From Syntrophobacterales bacterium (GTDB lineage: Bacteria > Desulfobacterota > Syntrophobacteria > BM002): 7,353 nt of DNA. Of the stretch, positions 1 to 6,268 are shown piece by piece (positions within the stretch are counted from its first letter, which is position 1; each line of letters starts with the position of its first letter). Below the pieces are notes generated by a model that made no database searches, was not told the origin of the DNA, and saw nothing but the letters and a program-made list of their open reading frames with translations. A program made the translations under genes and the position numbers. The stretch is from NCBI GenBank assembly GCA_030613915.1, contig JAUWKY010000110.1, forward strand, positions 1-7,353. The letters run 5' to 3'.

Positions 1-272
1 GGGTCCTTCCCCGAATAGCGGGATCTTCGATGGGCCCGGATTATTTACTAGTACTGTATGAAAGTGGAGGCTCTCTCTATTTTTGAGTTTTGGGTAATAA
101 TATAATATATTGAAATTATTGATATAATTGTTTATGATTCTATGAAAATGGGCTTTACAGTATGTGAGATCCTATGATATATGTGAAAAACAATCCAGCT
201 CATCAAAGGGGATGGGCTTAGAAGTTGCATACTCTGCATAAGAGAGTATTGCCAGGCTGGCGCTGAGGATTC
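1..272. other. Gene-free leader upstream of lptC
   Basis: No reading frame here is recognisable as a gene. One frame is open from the left edge to a stop at 84-86, but its translation resembles nothing I know, so I cannot say whether it is the tail of an upstream gene. The first 40 bases are GC-rich and include a small CCCG/CGGG inverted repeat (10-13 with 19-22). Bases 90-180 are strongly AT-rich, unlike the rest of the window, which is typical of a promoter region. A 7-bp inverted repeat, ATACTCT at 229-235 and AGAGTAT at 243-249 with a 7-nt loop, lies just upstream of the lptC start. It could be an operator or a weak leader hairpin, but nothing else supports either role. Confidence 0.5.
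110..138 (+). promoter_or_regulatory. Candidate sigma70 promoter for the lpt-rpoN operon
   Basis: TTGAAA at 110-115 and TATGAT at 133-138 are separated by 17 nt. Each hexamer matches the sigma70 consensus at five of six positions and the spacing is ideal. It lies in the only strongly AT-rich block ahead of a tightly packed run of genes, where an operon promoter is expected. AT-rich DNA produces such matches by chance, and overlapping alternatives exist (for example TATAAT at 123-128, without a good -35), so this is a prediction only. Confidence 0.4.
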
Positions 273-884
273 ATGCAGCAGCAATTTTGGCAGCGTATCC
301 GTTTTGTTCGGTGGCTCCTTTTCTTGGCTATGGCCGGTGCGGTACTAGCAGTTTTCGTCGGCATTAAGGTACGCTCGTCGAAACACATCCTACCGGCCCT
401 GGTGACTAAAGCAGCCAGCAATGACGGCAGTTTAAGCCTAAATAATTTCGAATATCGTGATGTCAAAGAAGGGACTGCCCGCTGGACTGTATGGGCGGCC
501 ACAGCAACATATTTTGAAGATAGGCAGGAGACTGTACTCGATCAGGTAAAGACAATATTCTTTCTGAAAAATGGCGGTCAGGTTCTCCTTACCGGGGATA
601 CAGGAGTTCTGCACAACGATACCCAGAATATGGAGATCAGTGGTAACGTCAAAGTGAGTTACGGCGAAAGGTACAGACTGTCAACGGAGCGGTTGCTTTA
701 CAATAGAGACAAGGAATTGATTCATACGGGATTACCAATCTTACTTGAAGGAGAGGGCATCATTCTGAAAGGCCAGGGTATGCGGCTTGAGATAGCGAAG
801 CGGACACTGAGTGTCCTGAGTCACATTGAAACCACCTTGGAAGGAATAGTGTCCTTCGGGGGACAACGACAGGGAGTTTCATAG
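273..884 (+). CDS. lptC: LptC, LPS-export inner-membrane/periplasmic protein
   Basis: This 203-residue protein has one N-terminal hydrophobic segment (about residues 11-31) preceded by basic residues, then a periplasmic domain rich in alternating beta-strand sequence. That is the architecture of LptC (YrbK family), a bitopic protein that docks on the LptB2FG transporter and passes LPS to LptA. The periplasmic part shows typical repeating beta-jellyroll features, for example the GDTGVLHNDTQNMEISGNV stretch near the middle. Length is close to E. coli LptC (about 190). Family sequence identity is low, so the call rests on domain shape plus position directly ahead of lptA and lptB. The ATG at 273 has GAGG at 265-268, a slightly short spacing. 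It is the first gene of a run in which lptA follows after 22 nt and lptB overlaps lptA, so co-transcription is likely. Confidence 0.9.
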   Translation: MQQQFWQRIRFVRWLLFLAMAGAVLAVFVGIKVRSSKHILPALVTKAASNDGSLSLNNFEYRDVKEGTARWTVWAATATYFEDRQETVLDQVKTIFFLKNGGQVLLTGDTGVLHNDTQNMEISGNVKVSYGERYRLSTERLLYNRDKELIHTGLPILLEGEGIILKGQGMRLEIAKRTLSVLSHIETTLEGIVSFGGQRQGVS

Positions 885-906
885 GTGCCCGGGACAGGAT
901 TAATAG

Positions 907-1518
907 GTGAATACGCTGGTCTATAAAAAGTGGCCAGGCCGCATCTGCCTTGTGGTTACTCTGGCTATGGTGGCGGTTTTGTTCAGTTGGCTGTTCAAGG
1001 CAGAGGCTGCGCCCCAAACGAAAGATGACGTCGTTCGTATAGTAAGTGACCGGCTTGAAGCATATGAACAACAACGGCAGATAATTTTCATCGGCAATGT
1101 GGTAGCCAAGCAGGGAGAGCTTACCATCTTAGGTGATCGGATGACCATTTTTTACCTGGAAGGTGAAAATCCCGGGTCGAATGATGAGGGCTTGGCAACG
1201 AAAATTGATAGGATAATGGTTGAGGGCAGTGTTCGCATTACTCAGAAAAATGTAGTAGCAACTGGAGAACGCGCCGTTTACTTTAGCGAGGAAAACAAGG
1301 TCGTTCTCACTGGTGAACCCAAGGTTCAGCAAGACAAGAACTTTATTCAGGGCGATAAAATAACCCTTTTTCTGGACAGCGAAAAAAGTATCGTCGAGGG
1401 AGGCCCATCCGGGCCTGTGGAGGCGACCATTTACAGGTCTGCGAGCGGAGGTCCTGTTGACAAAGCCAGCGTTACGGGAGAGGGAAAGTCAGGAAGAGGC
1501 AGCGACACAGGCGGGTAA
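907..1518 (+). CDS. lptA: LptA, periplasmic LPS-transport bridge protein
   Basis: A 203-residue protein with an N-terminal signal peptide: basic n-region (KK at 7-8), hydrophobic core about 13-30, and an AEA motif at 32-34 that suggests signal-peptidase cleavage near residue 34 or 35. The mature part is an OstA/LptA-type beta-jellyroll, with typical phrases such as SDRLEAYEQQRQIIFIGNVV and later GDRMTIFYLEGE and GERAVYFSEENKVVLTGEP. LptA oligomerises to bridge the periplasm between LptC and outer-membrane LptD. The start is GTG at 907, supported by AGGA at 896-899 with a 7-nt spacer. The C-terminal 25 or so residues are rich in Gly, Ser and charge and look disordered. This tail is encoded in the stretch that also encodes the lptB N-terminus, so it may be shaped by the overlap rather than by LptA function. 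Confidence 0.9.
   Translation: MNTLVYKKWPGRICLVVTLAMVAVLFSWLFKAEAAPQTKDDVVRIVSDRLEAYEQQRQIIFIGNVVAKQGELTILGDRMTIFYLEGENPGSNDEGLATKIDRIMVEGSVRITQKNVVATGERAVYFSEENKVVLTGEPKVQQDKNFIQGDKITLFLDSEKSIVEGGPSGPVEATIYRSASGGPVDKASVTGEGKSGRGSDTGG
1447..1452 (+). promoter_or_regulatory. Strong Shine-Dalgarno deciding the lptB TTG start
   Basis: GGAGGT lies 4 nt before the TTG at 1457, inside the lptA coding region. It is one of the best ribosome-binding matches in the window. No in-frame ATG exists ahead of the conserved LptB core; the nearest alternatives are CTG at 1520 or a later GTG that would cut into the first beta strand. The site therefore supports a TTG start and an lptA-lptB overlap. Confidence 0.6.
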
Positions 1519-2233
1519 TCTGGTTGCCACCAACCTGGTGAAGATCTACCGCCGCCGCCGAGTGGTGAACAATATAAACTTGACCGTTAAGCGCGGCGAA
1601 ATCATAGGACTTCTCGGCCCCAACGGTGCAGGAAAGACCACTACCTTCTATATGATCGTGGGCTTGATTCGTCCAGACGAAGGTGAGATTTTTCTGGATG
1701 GTAAAGACATAACTTCGCAACCAATGTACCTCCGGGCTCGGGGGGGTATCACCTATCTCCCACAAGAGCCGTCGATTTTCCGAAAATTGACGGTGCAAGA
1801 CAACATCATGGCAATCCTTGAGACCATGGATCTGAGCCGGGAGAAGAGACGACAGCGACTTGCAGAACTCTTAGATGAGCTGAATGTTGGACATTTGGCT
1901 CGCAACAAGGGATATGCTCTTTCAGGAGGCGAAAGGAGGCGGGTGGAGATCACCAGGGCTCTCGTGACGAGTCCCAGTTTTTTGCTGCTGGATGAACCTT
2001 TTGCTGGTATTGATCCTTTGGCTGTTAGTGATATTCAGGCAATCATCTCTCAGTTAAGGGAAAAGGGTATAGGCATTCTCATATCAGACCACAACGTGCG
2101 GGAGACTCTCAAGGTCTGTGACCGTGCGTATATCGTAAACGAAGGTGCCATGTTAGAAGAAGGAGATCCTGCCCATATTGCCTCGAGCCCGAGTGCCCGT
2201 CGCATTTACTTGGGAGAAGAATTTACCCTCTAA
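1457..2233 (+). CDS. lptB: LptB, ATPase of the LPS exporter
   Basis: A 258-residue ABC ATPase with every expected motif: Walker A GPNGAGKTT (54-62), Q-loop Gln103 in LPQEPSIF, signature LSGGE (155-159), Walker B FLLLDE (175-180) with catalytic Glu180, and switch His212 in ISDHNV. The IDP after the Walker B, the DHNVRETL stretch and the IYLGEEF C-terminus are characteristic of LptB rather than of amino-acid importers. LptB dimerises under LptFG in the inner membrane and powers LPS extraction; lptF and lptG are not in this window. The chosen TTG start gives about 20 extra residues before the usual LptB start region (around residue 22) and a 62-nt overlap with lptA in another frame, which suggests translational coupling. 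Function is very secure; the exact start is less so. Confidence 0.97.
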   Translation: MTKPALRERESQEEAATQAGNLVATNLVKIYRRRRVVNNINLTVKRGEIIGLLGPNGAGKTTTFYMIVGLIRPDEGEIFLDGKDITSQPMYLRARGGITYLPQEPSIFRKLTVQDNIMAILETMDLSREKRRQRLAELLDELNVGHLARNKGYALSGGERRRVEITRALVTSPSFLLLDEPFAGIDPLAVSDIQAIISQLREKGIGILISDHNVRETLKVCDRAYIVNEGAMLEEGDPAHIASSPSARRIYLGEEFTL

Positions 2234-2248
2234 CCATGCTGAGTGGCA

Positions 2249-3718
2249 ATGGCGTTAGAACTTAGACAGCACCTGAAACTCGCGCAGCAGTTGATCATGA
2301 CTCCACAACTGCAGCAGGCTATCAAACTGTTGCAGCTGTCCCGCCTGGAACTGCTGGAAACCATAAGCGAGGAACTCCAGGATAATCCGCTATTAGAAGA
2401 GGAAAGCCAGGATGTTGAGCCGGAGCAAGAAGATCGAGCTGAAGAAGAACAACCTGTCAACCGAGAGACCAGTGTCTCTGAGGTAACTATTGATGAGAAA
2501 GCCAAAGAGGATTTTGACTGGGAGAATTACCTGGGAGACTACAGTTCCGGCAGCAAGGTGCGCATGGAGCGCGAAGAACGGAGAGAATTGCCGGCGATCG
2601 AAAGTCGCCTTGTCCAAAAGCCGTCACTAGATGCCCATCTAATGTGGCAATTACACCTGTCAAACCTGAGTGAGGCCCAGAAAGAAGTGGGCACCATGAT
2701 CCTTGGCAATCTGGGCCGGGATGGTTACTTGAAGGCCACCACAGCCGAGATAGCTGAGATGGCAGAATGTGACGAGTCTGTGGTGGAAGAGGTGCTTCAC
2801 CATGTTCATAGTTTTGATCCACTGGGGGTGGCAGCCAGGGACCTGCAGGAATGTTTGCTGATTCAAGCAAGAAATCTGCAGCTTGAAGATGACCTGGTGG
2901 TTAACATAATTACGAACCACTTACGCGATTTGGAAAATAGGAACTACCACGCCATTGTTAAGGCCACCGGCAGGGACCCGGAGGAGATACGCGAAGCCAT
3001 TGACACTATAACAGGGCTGGATCCCAAACCCGGCAGGCAGTATGATGAGGAGGAAATCCAATATATTAGTCCCGACATTTTCGTCTACAAAGTGGACGAT
3101 GAATTTGTCATCCTTTTGAACGAAGACGGCATGCCGAAGCTGCGGATAAGCCCCTTTTACCGCGAGGCCCTGAGCAAGGACGGTAATGTTAACGAGCAGG
3201 CACGCGAATACATTCAAGGCAAATTGCGTTCTGCCGCCTGGCTCATCAAGAGCATTCATCAGAGGCAGCGTACCATCTACCGAGTGGCTGAGAGTATCAT
3301 CAAGTTTCAACGCGGATTTTTTGATAAGGGCATTGCTCATCTCAAACCTCTCGTTTTACGCGATGTGGCAGAAGATCTAAGCATGCACGAGTCCACAATT
3401 AGCCGGGTGACCACAAACAAGTACATGCATACACCCCGAGGGGTTTTTGAACTCAAGTATTTCTTCAACTCCTCAATAAGTAGTTTTAGCGGTGGTTCTG
3501 TAGCGTCGGAAAGTGTGAAGGAGCGCATCCGGCAGTTGGTGTCCAATGAAGACCCACAGAAACCTTATAGTGACAAAGCCGTCGTTGAAAAGCTGCGTGA
3601 GGAGAACATCGACATTGCTCGCAGAACCGTGGCCAAGTATCGGGAGCTGCTGGGCATACTGCCTTCAAATCTACGAAAAGAGCCTGTGTGGGGAACCAAG
3701 AGGCGAAAAAGAAAATAG
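2249..3718 (+). CDS. rpoN: RNA polymerase sigma-54 factor
   Basis: A 489-residue sigma54 with all classical parts. Region I (about 1-50) is Gln/Leu-rich and includes MTPQLQQAIKLLQLS, which contacts enhancer-binding activators. Region II (about 50-105) is short and very acidic. The core-binding region follows (about 110-300). A helix-turn-helix starts near residue 370 (LRDVAEDLSMHESTISRVTT). The RpoN box ARRTVAKYRE lies at 457-466 and reads the -24 promoter element. After the box there is a short, very basic tail (ending KRRKRK), a little longer than in many homologues. ATG 2249 is preferred because the resulting MALELRQ start is typical of the family; GTG 2243, in frame, would add two residues. 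The gene begins 15 nt after lptB, so it is probably co-transcribed with the lpt genes. Confidence 0.98.
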   Translation: MALELRQHLKLAQQLIMTPQLQQAIKLLQLSRLELLETISEELQDNPLLEEESQDVEPEQEDRAEEEQPVNRETSVSEVTIDEKAKEDFDWENYLGDYSSGSKVRMEREERRELPAIESRLVQKPSLDAHLMWQLHLSNLSEAQKEVGTMILGNLGRDGYLKATTAEIAEMAECDESVVEEVLHHVHSFDPLGVAARDLQECLLIQARNLQLEDDLVVNIITNHLRDLENRNYHAIVKATGRDPEEIREAIDTITGLDPKPGRQYDEEEIQYISPDIFVYKVDDEFVILLNEDGMPKLRISPFYREALSKDGNVNEQAREYIQGKLRSAAWLIKSIHQRQRTIYRVAESIIKFQRGFFDKGIAHLKPLVLRDVAEDLSMHESTISRVTTNKYMHTPRGVFELKYFFNSSISSFSGGSVASESVKERIRQLVSNEDPQKPYSDKAVVEKLREENIDIARRTVAKYRELLGILPSNLRKEPVWGTKRRKRK

Positions 3719-3725
3719 CACCATG

Positions 3726-3746
3726 TTCGGATTTCGGATTTCGGAT
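3726..3746. repeat. Three perfect tandem TTCGGAT heptamers
   Basis: Three back-to-back copies of TTCGGAT (3726-3732, 3733-3739, 3740-3746) sit 7 nt after the rpoN stop and run into a short T tract. The reverse complement, ATCCGAA, is the unit of the array at 6241-6268, so the two arrays belong to one family. The copies lie outside coding sequence. No function can be assigned from the sequence. Confidence 0.85.
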
Positions 3747-3757
3747 TTTTCTAGCAG

Positions 3758-3809
3758 TGACATTGTAGATCAACTGGCTGAATGAATGGAAATGTTGTCT
3801 ACAATGTCA
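3758..3809 (+). promoter_or_regulatory. Perfect 12-bp inverted repeat / hairpin upstream of hpf
   Basis: TGACATTGTAGA at 3758-3769 is exactly complementary to TCTACAATGTCA at 3798-3809. Beyond a single bulged T (3770), CAAC (3771-3774) pairs with GTTG (3794-3797), extending the stem to 16 pairs around a 19-nt loop. The right arm ends 8 nt before the hpf Shine-Dalgarno sequence, so an RNA form would sit in the hpf leader without hiding the ribosome site. No T-run follows on either strand, so it is not a typical intrinsic terminator. Possible roles are an RNA processing or stability element, a protein-binding operator, or the remnant of a small mobile element. The structure is seen directly; the role is unknown. 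Confidence 0.7.
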
Positions 3810-3828
3810 TAAGGAATGGAGGATATAG

Positions 3829-4374
3829 ATGCAGGTTTCAGTTACCTTCAGAAAGATTGATGCATCTGACACGTTGCGAAATTACGCCCAAGAGAAACTC
3901 TATCGCATTAGGAAATACGTTGAGGATCCCATTGAGGCCCATGTGGTACTTTCAGTAGAGAAGTTCAGGCACATCGCCGAGGTAAGCATCAATGCCAATG
4001 GCCTCCGGATTAATGGTCAAGAAGAAACCGGAGATATGTACTCGGCCATTGACATGGTGGTAGATAAAGTTGAAGCTCAGATCAAGAAATACAGGGAGAA
4101 ACTCAAAAAGCGGAAAAGCGATGGCGGCACAAAACCGTTGGTGATGAAGATGGATATCTTGGCTGGCGAGAGTTTTGAGGAAGACCGGGTACCAGAAGTC
4201 ATCAAGACAAAGCAGATCAATGCCAAGCCTATGGATATAGATGAAGCAGTGATGCAGATGGATCTTGCCAACAGCGAATTTCTAGTATTCACTAATGCCA
4301 GGACCCGGAATATCAACGTCATCTATCGACGTAAGGATGGCAACTACGGTCTCATAGAGCCCGAGAACAGATAA
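3829..4374 (+). CDS. hpf: Long-form ribosome hibernation promoting factor
   Basis: A 181-residue long HPF (S30AE/YfiA family). The N-terminal domain (about 1-95) starts MQVSVTFRKIDASDTLRNYA and includes GDMYSAIDMVVDKVEAQIKKYREKLKKRK, the basic helix that sits in the 30S mRNA/tRNA channel. A variable linker (about 96-122) leads to the C-terminal dimerisation domain (about 124-179), with DEAVMQMDL, NINVIYRRKDGNYGLIEP and other hallmark phrases. Long HPFs form 100S ribosome dimers by themselves, whereas gammaproteobacteria use short HPF plus RMF; this argues against a gammaproteobacterial source. ATG 3829 has GGAGGA at 3818-3823 with a 5-nt spacer. It lies between rpoN and ptsN, the common order in proteobacterial rpoN clusters. 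Its gap from rpoN holds a hairpin and a heptamer array. Confidence 0.97.
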   Translation: MQVSVTFRKIDASDTLRNYAQEKLYRIRKYVEDPIEAHVVLSVEKFRHIAEVSINANGLRINGQEETGDMYSAIDMVVDKVEAQIKKYREKLKKRKSDGGTKPLVMKMDILAGESFEEDRVPEVIKTKQINAKPMDIDEAVMQMDLANSEFLVFTNARTRNINVIYRRKDGNYGLIEPENR

Positions 4375-4441
4375 AGGTTGCCCGTCAAGGTAGATGCGAG
4401 AGATCTCGTTGCCATAGGCAAGAGGTGCACTGAGAGCATAC

Positions 4442-4903
4442 ATGAAGATACTGGACATCCTGGATAAGGAATGCATTATTGCAGAACTTCGTTCCAGGAC
4501 CAAGAGAGAGGTTCTGGAGGAGCTCACCGGAGCCTTGCTGAATTTCAAGGCTAACTTGGACAAAGAAGCTCTCGTGGAGATACTACTTGAGCGAGAACGG
4601 CTGGGCAGTACCGGCATTGGTGATGGTATAGCCATACCTCACGGCAAGGTTCAGGATCTTGATGAACTGGTCCTGTCGTTCGGGCGCAGTACTCAGGGAA
4701 TCGAGTTTGATTCCATGGACGGCAGACCAACGCACCTCTTTTTCTTGCTGATAGCTCCGGAAAACTCCGCCGGCATTCACCTGCGTGCCCTGGCTAAGAT
4801 ATCCAGGTTGCTCAAGAGTTCCCACTTTCGCCAGAACCTCTTGGAGGCCGGGACCGAAGAAGAACTCTTCCAGGTAATCCAGGAAGAAGACAAAGAGTTC
4901 TGA
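4442..4903 (+). CDS. ptsN: EIIA-Ntr, nitrogen-regulatory PTS protein
   Basis: A 153-residue PTS EIIA type-2 (fructose/mannitol-like) domain with no fused EIIB or EIIC. The phospho-accepting histidine is His67 in GIAIPHGK, matching His73 of E. coli EIIA-Ntr. The motif around it (ERERLGSTGIGDGIAIPHGK) and the later HLRALAKISRLLK helix are standard for the family. In proteobacteria EIIA-Ntr takes phosphate from NPr/HPr and acts by protein contact, for example on potassium uptake and sensor kinases, rather than moving sugar. Position after rpoN-hpf is the usual place for ptsN and separates it from sugar-specific EIIA proteins. The ATG at 4442 has only a weak purine stretch upstream (GAGAG around 4432-4436), so expression may depend on readthrough from hpf, 67 nt upstream. 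Confidence 0.95.
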   Translation: MKILDILDKECIIAELRSRTKREVLEELTGALLNFKANLDKEALVEILLERERLGSTGIGDGIAIPHGKVQDLDELVLSFGRSTQGIEFDSMDGRPTHLFFLLIAPENSAGIHLRALAKISRLLKSSHFRQNLLEAGTEEELFQVIQEEDKEF

Positions 4904-5019
4904 CCGAACGCATCTCAGGCCAATTTTGTAAGCTTCTTACTGACTTTTCTCGCCATTTTGAGCATCTAATCGCATAATATACGCCTTCCATAACATACGG
5001 GTATTCTTTCTACATTGAG

Positions 5020-5047
5020 GGTTTCAGGTTTCAGTGTTCAGTGTTCC
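5020..5047 (+). repeat. Heptamer array GGTTTCA / GTGTTCA
   Basis: Four contiguous 7-bp units: GGTTTCA (5020-5026), GGTTTCA (5027-5033), GTGTTCA (5034-5040) and GTGTTCC (5041-5047). A second short run, GGTTTCA (5083-5089) followed by GTATTCA (5090-5096), lies downstream in the same orientation. The period is exactly seven, as in the arrays near hpf and after rapZ, but the unit differs. Confidence 0.8.
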
Positions 5048-5112
5048 CCGCTGCCGCTTCGCTTCAGACGGGATCTTCGACAGGTTTCAGTATTCAGTTT
5101 TTTTTGCTTTCC

Positions 5113-5140
5113 TGACACCTGAAACCTGACACCTGGTACC
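5113..5140 (-). repeat. Inverted heptamer array TGACACC / TGAAACC
   Basis: Four contiguous 7-bp units: TGACACC (5113-5119), TGAAACC (5120-5126), TGACACC (5127-5133) and TGGTACC (5134-5140), then a partial TGAA. TGAAACC is the exact reverse complement of GGTTTCA in the arrays at 5020-5033 and 5083-5089. The 10-bp segments CAGGTTTCAG (5025-5034 and 5081-5090) and CTGAAACCTG (5119-5128) can pair, giving a potential cruciform or RNA hairpin around a T8 run. Confidence 0.8.
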
Positions 5141-5167
5141 TGAATGACACCCGACATTATGAGATTT

Positions 5168-5203
5168 CTCCTTCGGAGTCCCCACCCTCTGGGCGGGGCC
5201 CCG
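5168..5203. repeat. Adjacent GC-rich hairpins upstream of rapZ
   Basis: CTCC (5168-5171) pairs with GGAG (5175-5178) across a 3-nt loop. Next, CCCCACCC (5180-5187) pairs with GGGCGGGG (5191-5198), with one A-C mismatch and a TCT loop. The second overlaps a perfect palindrome CGGGGCCCCG (5194-5203), so two folds compete. The block is far more GC-rich than its surroundings. No T tract follows directly, so a terminator is unlikely. Confidence 0.5.
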
Positions 5204-5279
5204 GTTTGGTGCTTGGAATTTGATATTATACAATGCTCCATTACTCCAAGCCTTAATGATGTCAGGCAACAGCCCGTTT

Positions 5280-5283
5280 GAGG
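5280..5283 (+). promoter_or_regulatory. Shine-Dalgarno deciding the rapZ start
   Basis: GAGG lies 5 nt ahead of the ATG at 5289. In-frame upstream candidates (TTG 5220, ATG 5256, ATG 5259) have no comparable ribosome site, and residues encoded before 5289 do not resemble a RapZ N-terminus. The site supports the 297-residue product. Confidence 0.6.
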
Positions 5284-5288
5284 TGACC

Positions 5289-6182
5289 ATGACTGATTCA
5301 GTAAGAACGAATGATCATAGGGGGTTGCGAGTCGTTGTGGTCACAGGACTTTCTGGATCTGGTAAGAGTACAGCCATAAAGGCATTTGAAGATATTGACT
5401 ATTTCTGTGTTGACAATCTGCCGGTTGCATTGCTGCCGGATTTTCTCAAACTGCGGAAGGAATCCTCCGATGATCTCTGGCATATAGCCTTGGGTATGGA
5501 TATTCGTGAGCGGAGCTTTCTCGAAAGCTATCCAATAATCTTCAGCGAGCTGCGGCAGCGCGGCACCGATCTGGAGATCGTCTTTCTGGAGGCAACCGAC
5601 GAGGACCTACAGCGTCGCTTCAGTCAAACACGCCGCAAACATCCTCTGGTAGGAGAGGGCACTGTTCTGGATAGAATCAAAGCCGAGCGGCAAAGATTGA
5701 AAGATCTTAAAGGAATGGCAACCCGGGTTATCGATACGTCCAATCTCAATGTACACGAATTAAAGCGGATGATCTCCCGGCTCTACACTGTTTACCCTGC
5801 ACAGGATACACTTCATGTAAATGTTTTATCTTTCGGGTTCAAATACGGTGTACCGATGGAGGCAGACATCATTATGGATGTAAGATTTCTGCCCAATCCT
5901 TTCTTTGTCAAGGAGCTTAGAGACCTGAACGGTACCCAGGAGCCGGTAATTCGCTTTGTTATGCAACGGGGACAAACCGAACTTTTTCTGGAGAAGTTTA
6001 CCGAGTTGATAAACTATCTCTTGCCTCGTTATCGTGATGAAGGTAAAAATTATCTGACCATCGCTGTGGGATGTACAGGGGGAAAACATCGATCTGTAGT
6101 GATCACAGAACAATTGAAAGAGCAATTGGCCGGTCTGGGATATCCGGTAACCGCAGGCCACCGGGACATTGAGGTGGATTAG
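5289..6182 (+). CDS. rapZ: RapZ, nucleotide-binding regulator of amino-sugar synthesis
   Basis: A 297-residue RapZ/YvcJ-family protein. The N-terminal P-loop domain has Walker A GLSGSGKS (20-27) and the family motif VDNLP (41-45). The C-terminal domain carries GCTGGKHRS (261-269), the conserved Cys-His-Arg loop implicated in amino-sugar-phosphate sensing. E. coli RapZ (284 residues) binds glucosamine-6-phosphate and directs RNase E to the small RNA GlmZ, which sets GlmS levels. That pathway is specific to enterobacteria and near relatives, so here the likely role is metabolite sensing with an unknown output. The protein ends soon after HRDIEVD and lacks the Lys/Arg-rich tail that E. coli RapZ uses for RNA binding. 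It follows ptsN as in most rpoN clusters, but here across a 385-nt repeat-rich gap. Confidence 0.97.
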   Translation: MTDSVRTNDHRGLRVVVVTGLSGSGKSTAIKAFEDIDYFCVDNLPVALLPDFLKLRKESSDDLWHIALGMDIRERSFLESYPIIFSELRQRGTDLEIVFLEATDEDLQRRFSQTRRKHPLVGEGTVLDRIKAERQRLKDLKGMATRVIDTSNLNVHELKRMISRLYTVYPAQDTLHVNVLSFGFKYGVPMEADIIMDVRFLPNPFFVKELRDLNGTQEPVIRFVMQRGQTELFLEKFTELINYLLPRYRDEGKNYLTIAVGCTGGKHRSVVITEQLKEQLAGLGYPVTAGHRDIEVD

Positions 6183-6240
6183 AAGTATCGACAATCCAGG
6201 CAAGAAGGAAATTAAATACAGAGAACAGAGTATGGAATAA

Positions 6241-6268
6241 ATCCGAAATCCGAATATCGAAATCCGAA
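6241..6268 (-). repeat. ATCCGAA heptamer array (left arm)
   Basis: Four contiguous 7-bp units: ATCCGAA (6241-6247), ATCCGAA (6248-6254), variant TATCGAA (6255-6261) and ATCCGAA (6262-6268). It is the reverse complement of the array after rpoN (3726-3746) and of units at 6358-6364 and 6376-6382. Confidence 0.85.

Larger units (their letters stand above)
4904..5288. other. 385-nt repeat-rich gap between ptsN and rapZ
   Basis: No gene is supported. From left to right it holds: a weak 5-bp hairpin GTAAG/CTTAC (4928-4940) without a terminator-like T tract; unremarkable AT-leaning sequence to about 5018; heptameric arrays at 5020-5047 and 5083-5096; a T8 run at 5098-5105; an inverted heptameric array at 5113-5140; a pair of GC-rich hairpins (5168-5203); and a short AT-rich stretch before the rapZ start. 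A rapZ promoter is likely somewhere near 5205-5235, but no well-spaced -35/-10 pair stands out. The gap separates genes that are often co-transcribed elsewhere, so rapZ may have its own control here. Confidence 0.7.

Noticed and set aside
2487..2870. Long reverse-strand open frame opposite rpoN (127 codons)
   Set aside because: It is fully covered by the strongly conserved rpoN gene, and its product is unlike any protein family I recognise; it is a codon-bias shadow.
3726..3757. Heptamer array plus T tract after rpoN as a terminator
   Set aside because: The TTCGGAT units are direct repeats and cannot form a stem with each other.
3774..3800. Possible sigma54 promoter in the loop of the hpf-upstream hairpin (TGGC followed by TTG)
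   Set aside because: GG is followed after 10 nt by GG rather than GC, and the -12 element does not match.
4928..4945. GTAAG/CTTAC hairpin after ptsN as an intrinsic terminator
   Set aside because: The stem has only 5 pairs with weak GC content and is not followed directly by a T tract.
5020..5140. Repeats that might be a CRISPR array
   Set aside because: Units are 7 bp and contiguous, with no unique spacers of regular length and no cas genes nearby.
5220..5288. Longer rapZ reading frame starting at TTG 5220 or ATG 5256
   Set aside because: No ribosome-binding site precedes these codons and the added residues do not look like RapZ; ATG 5289 has GAGG.
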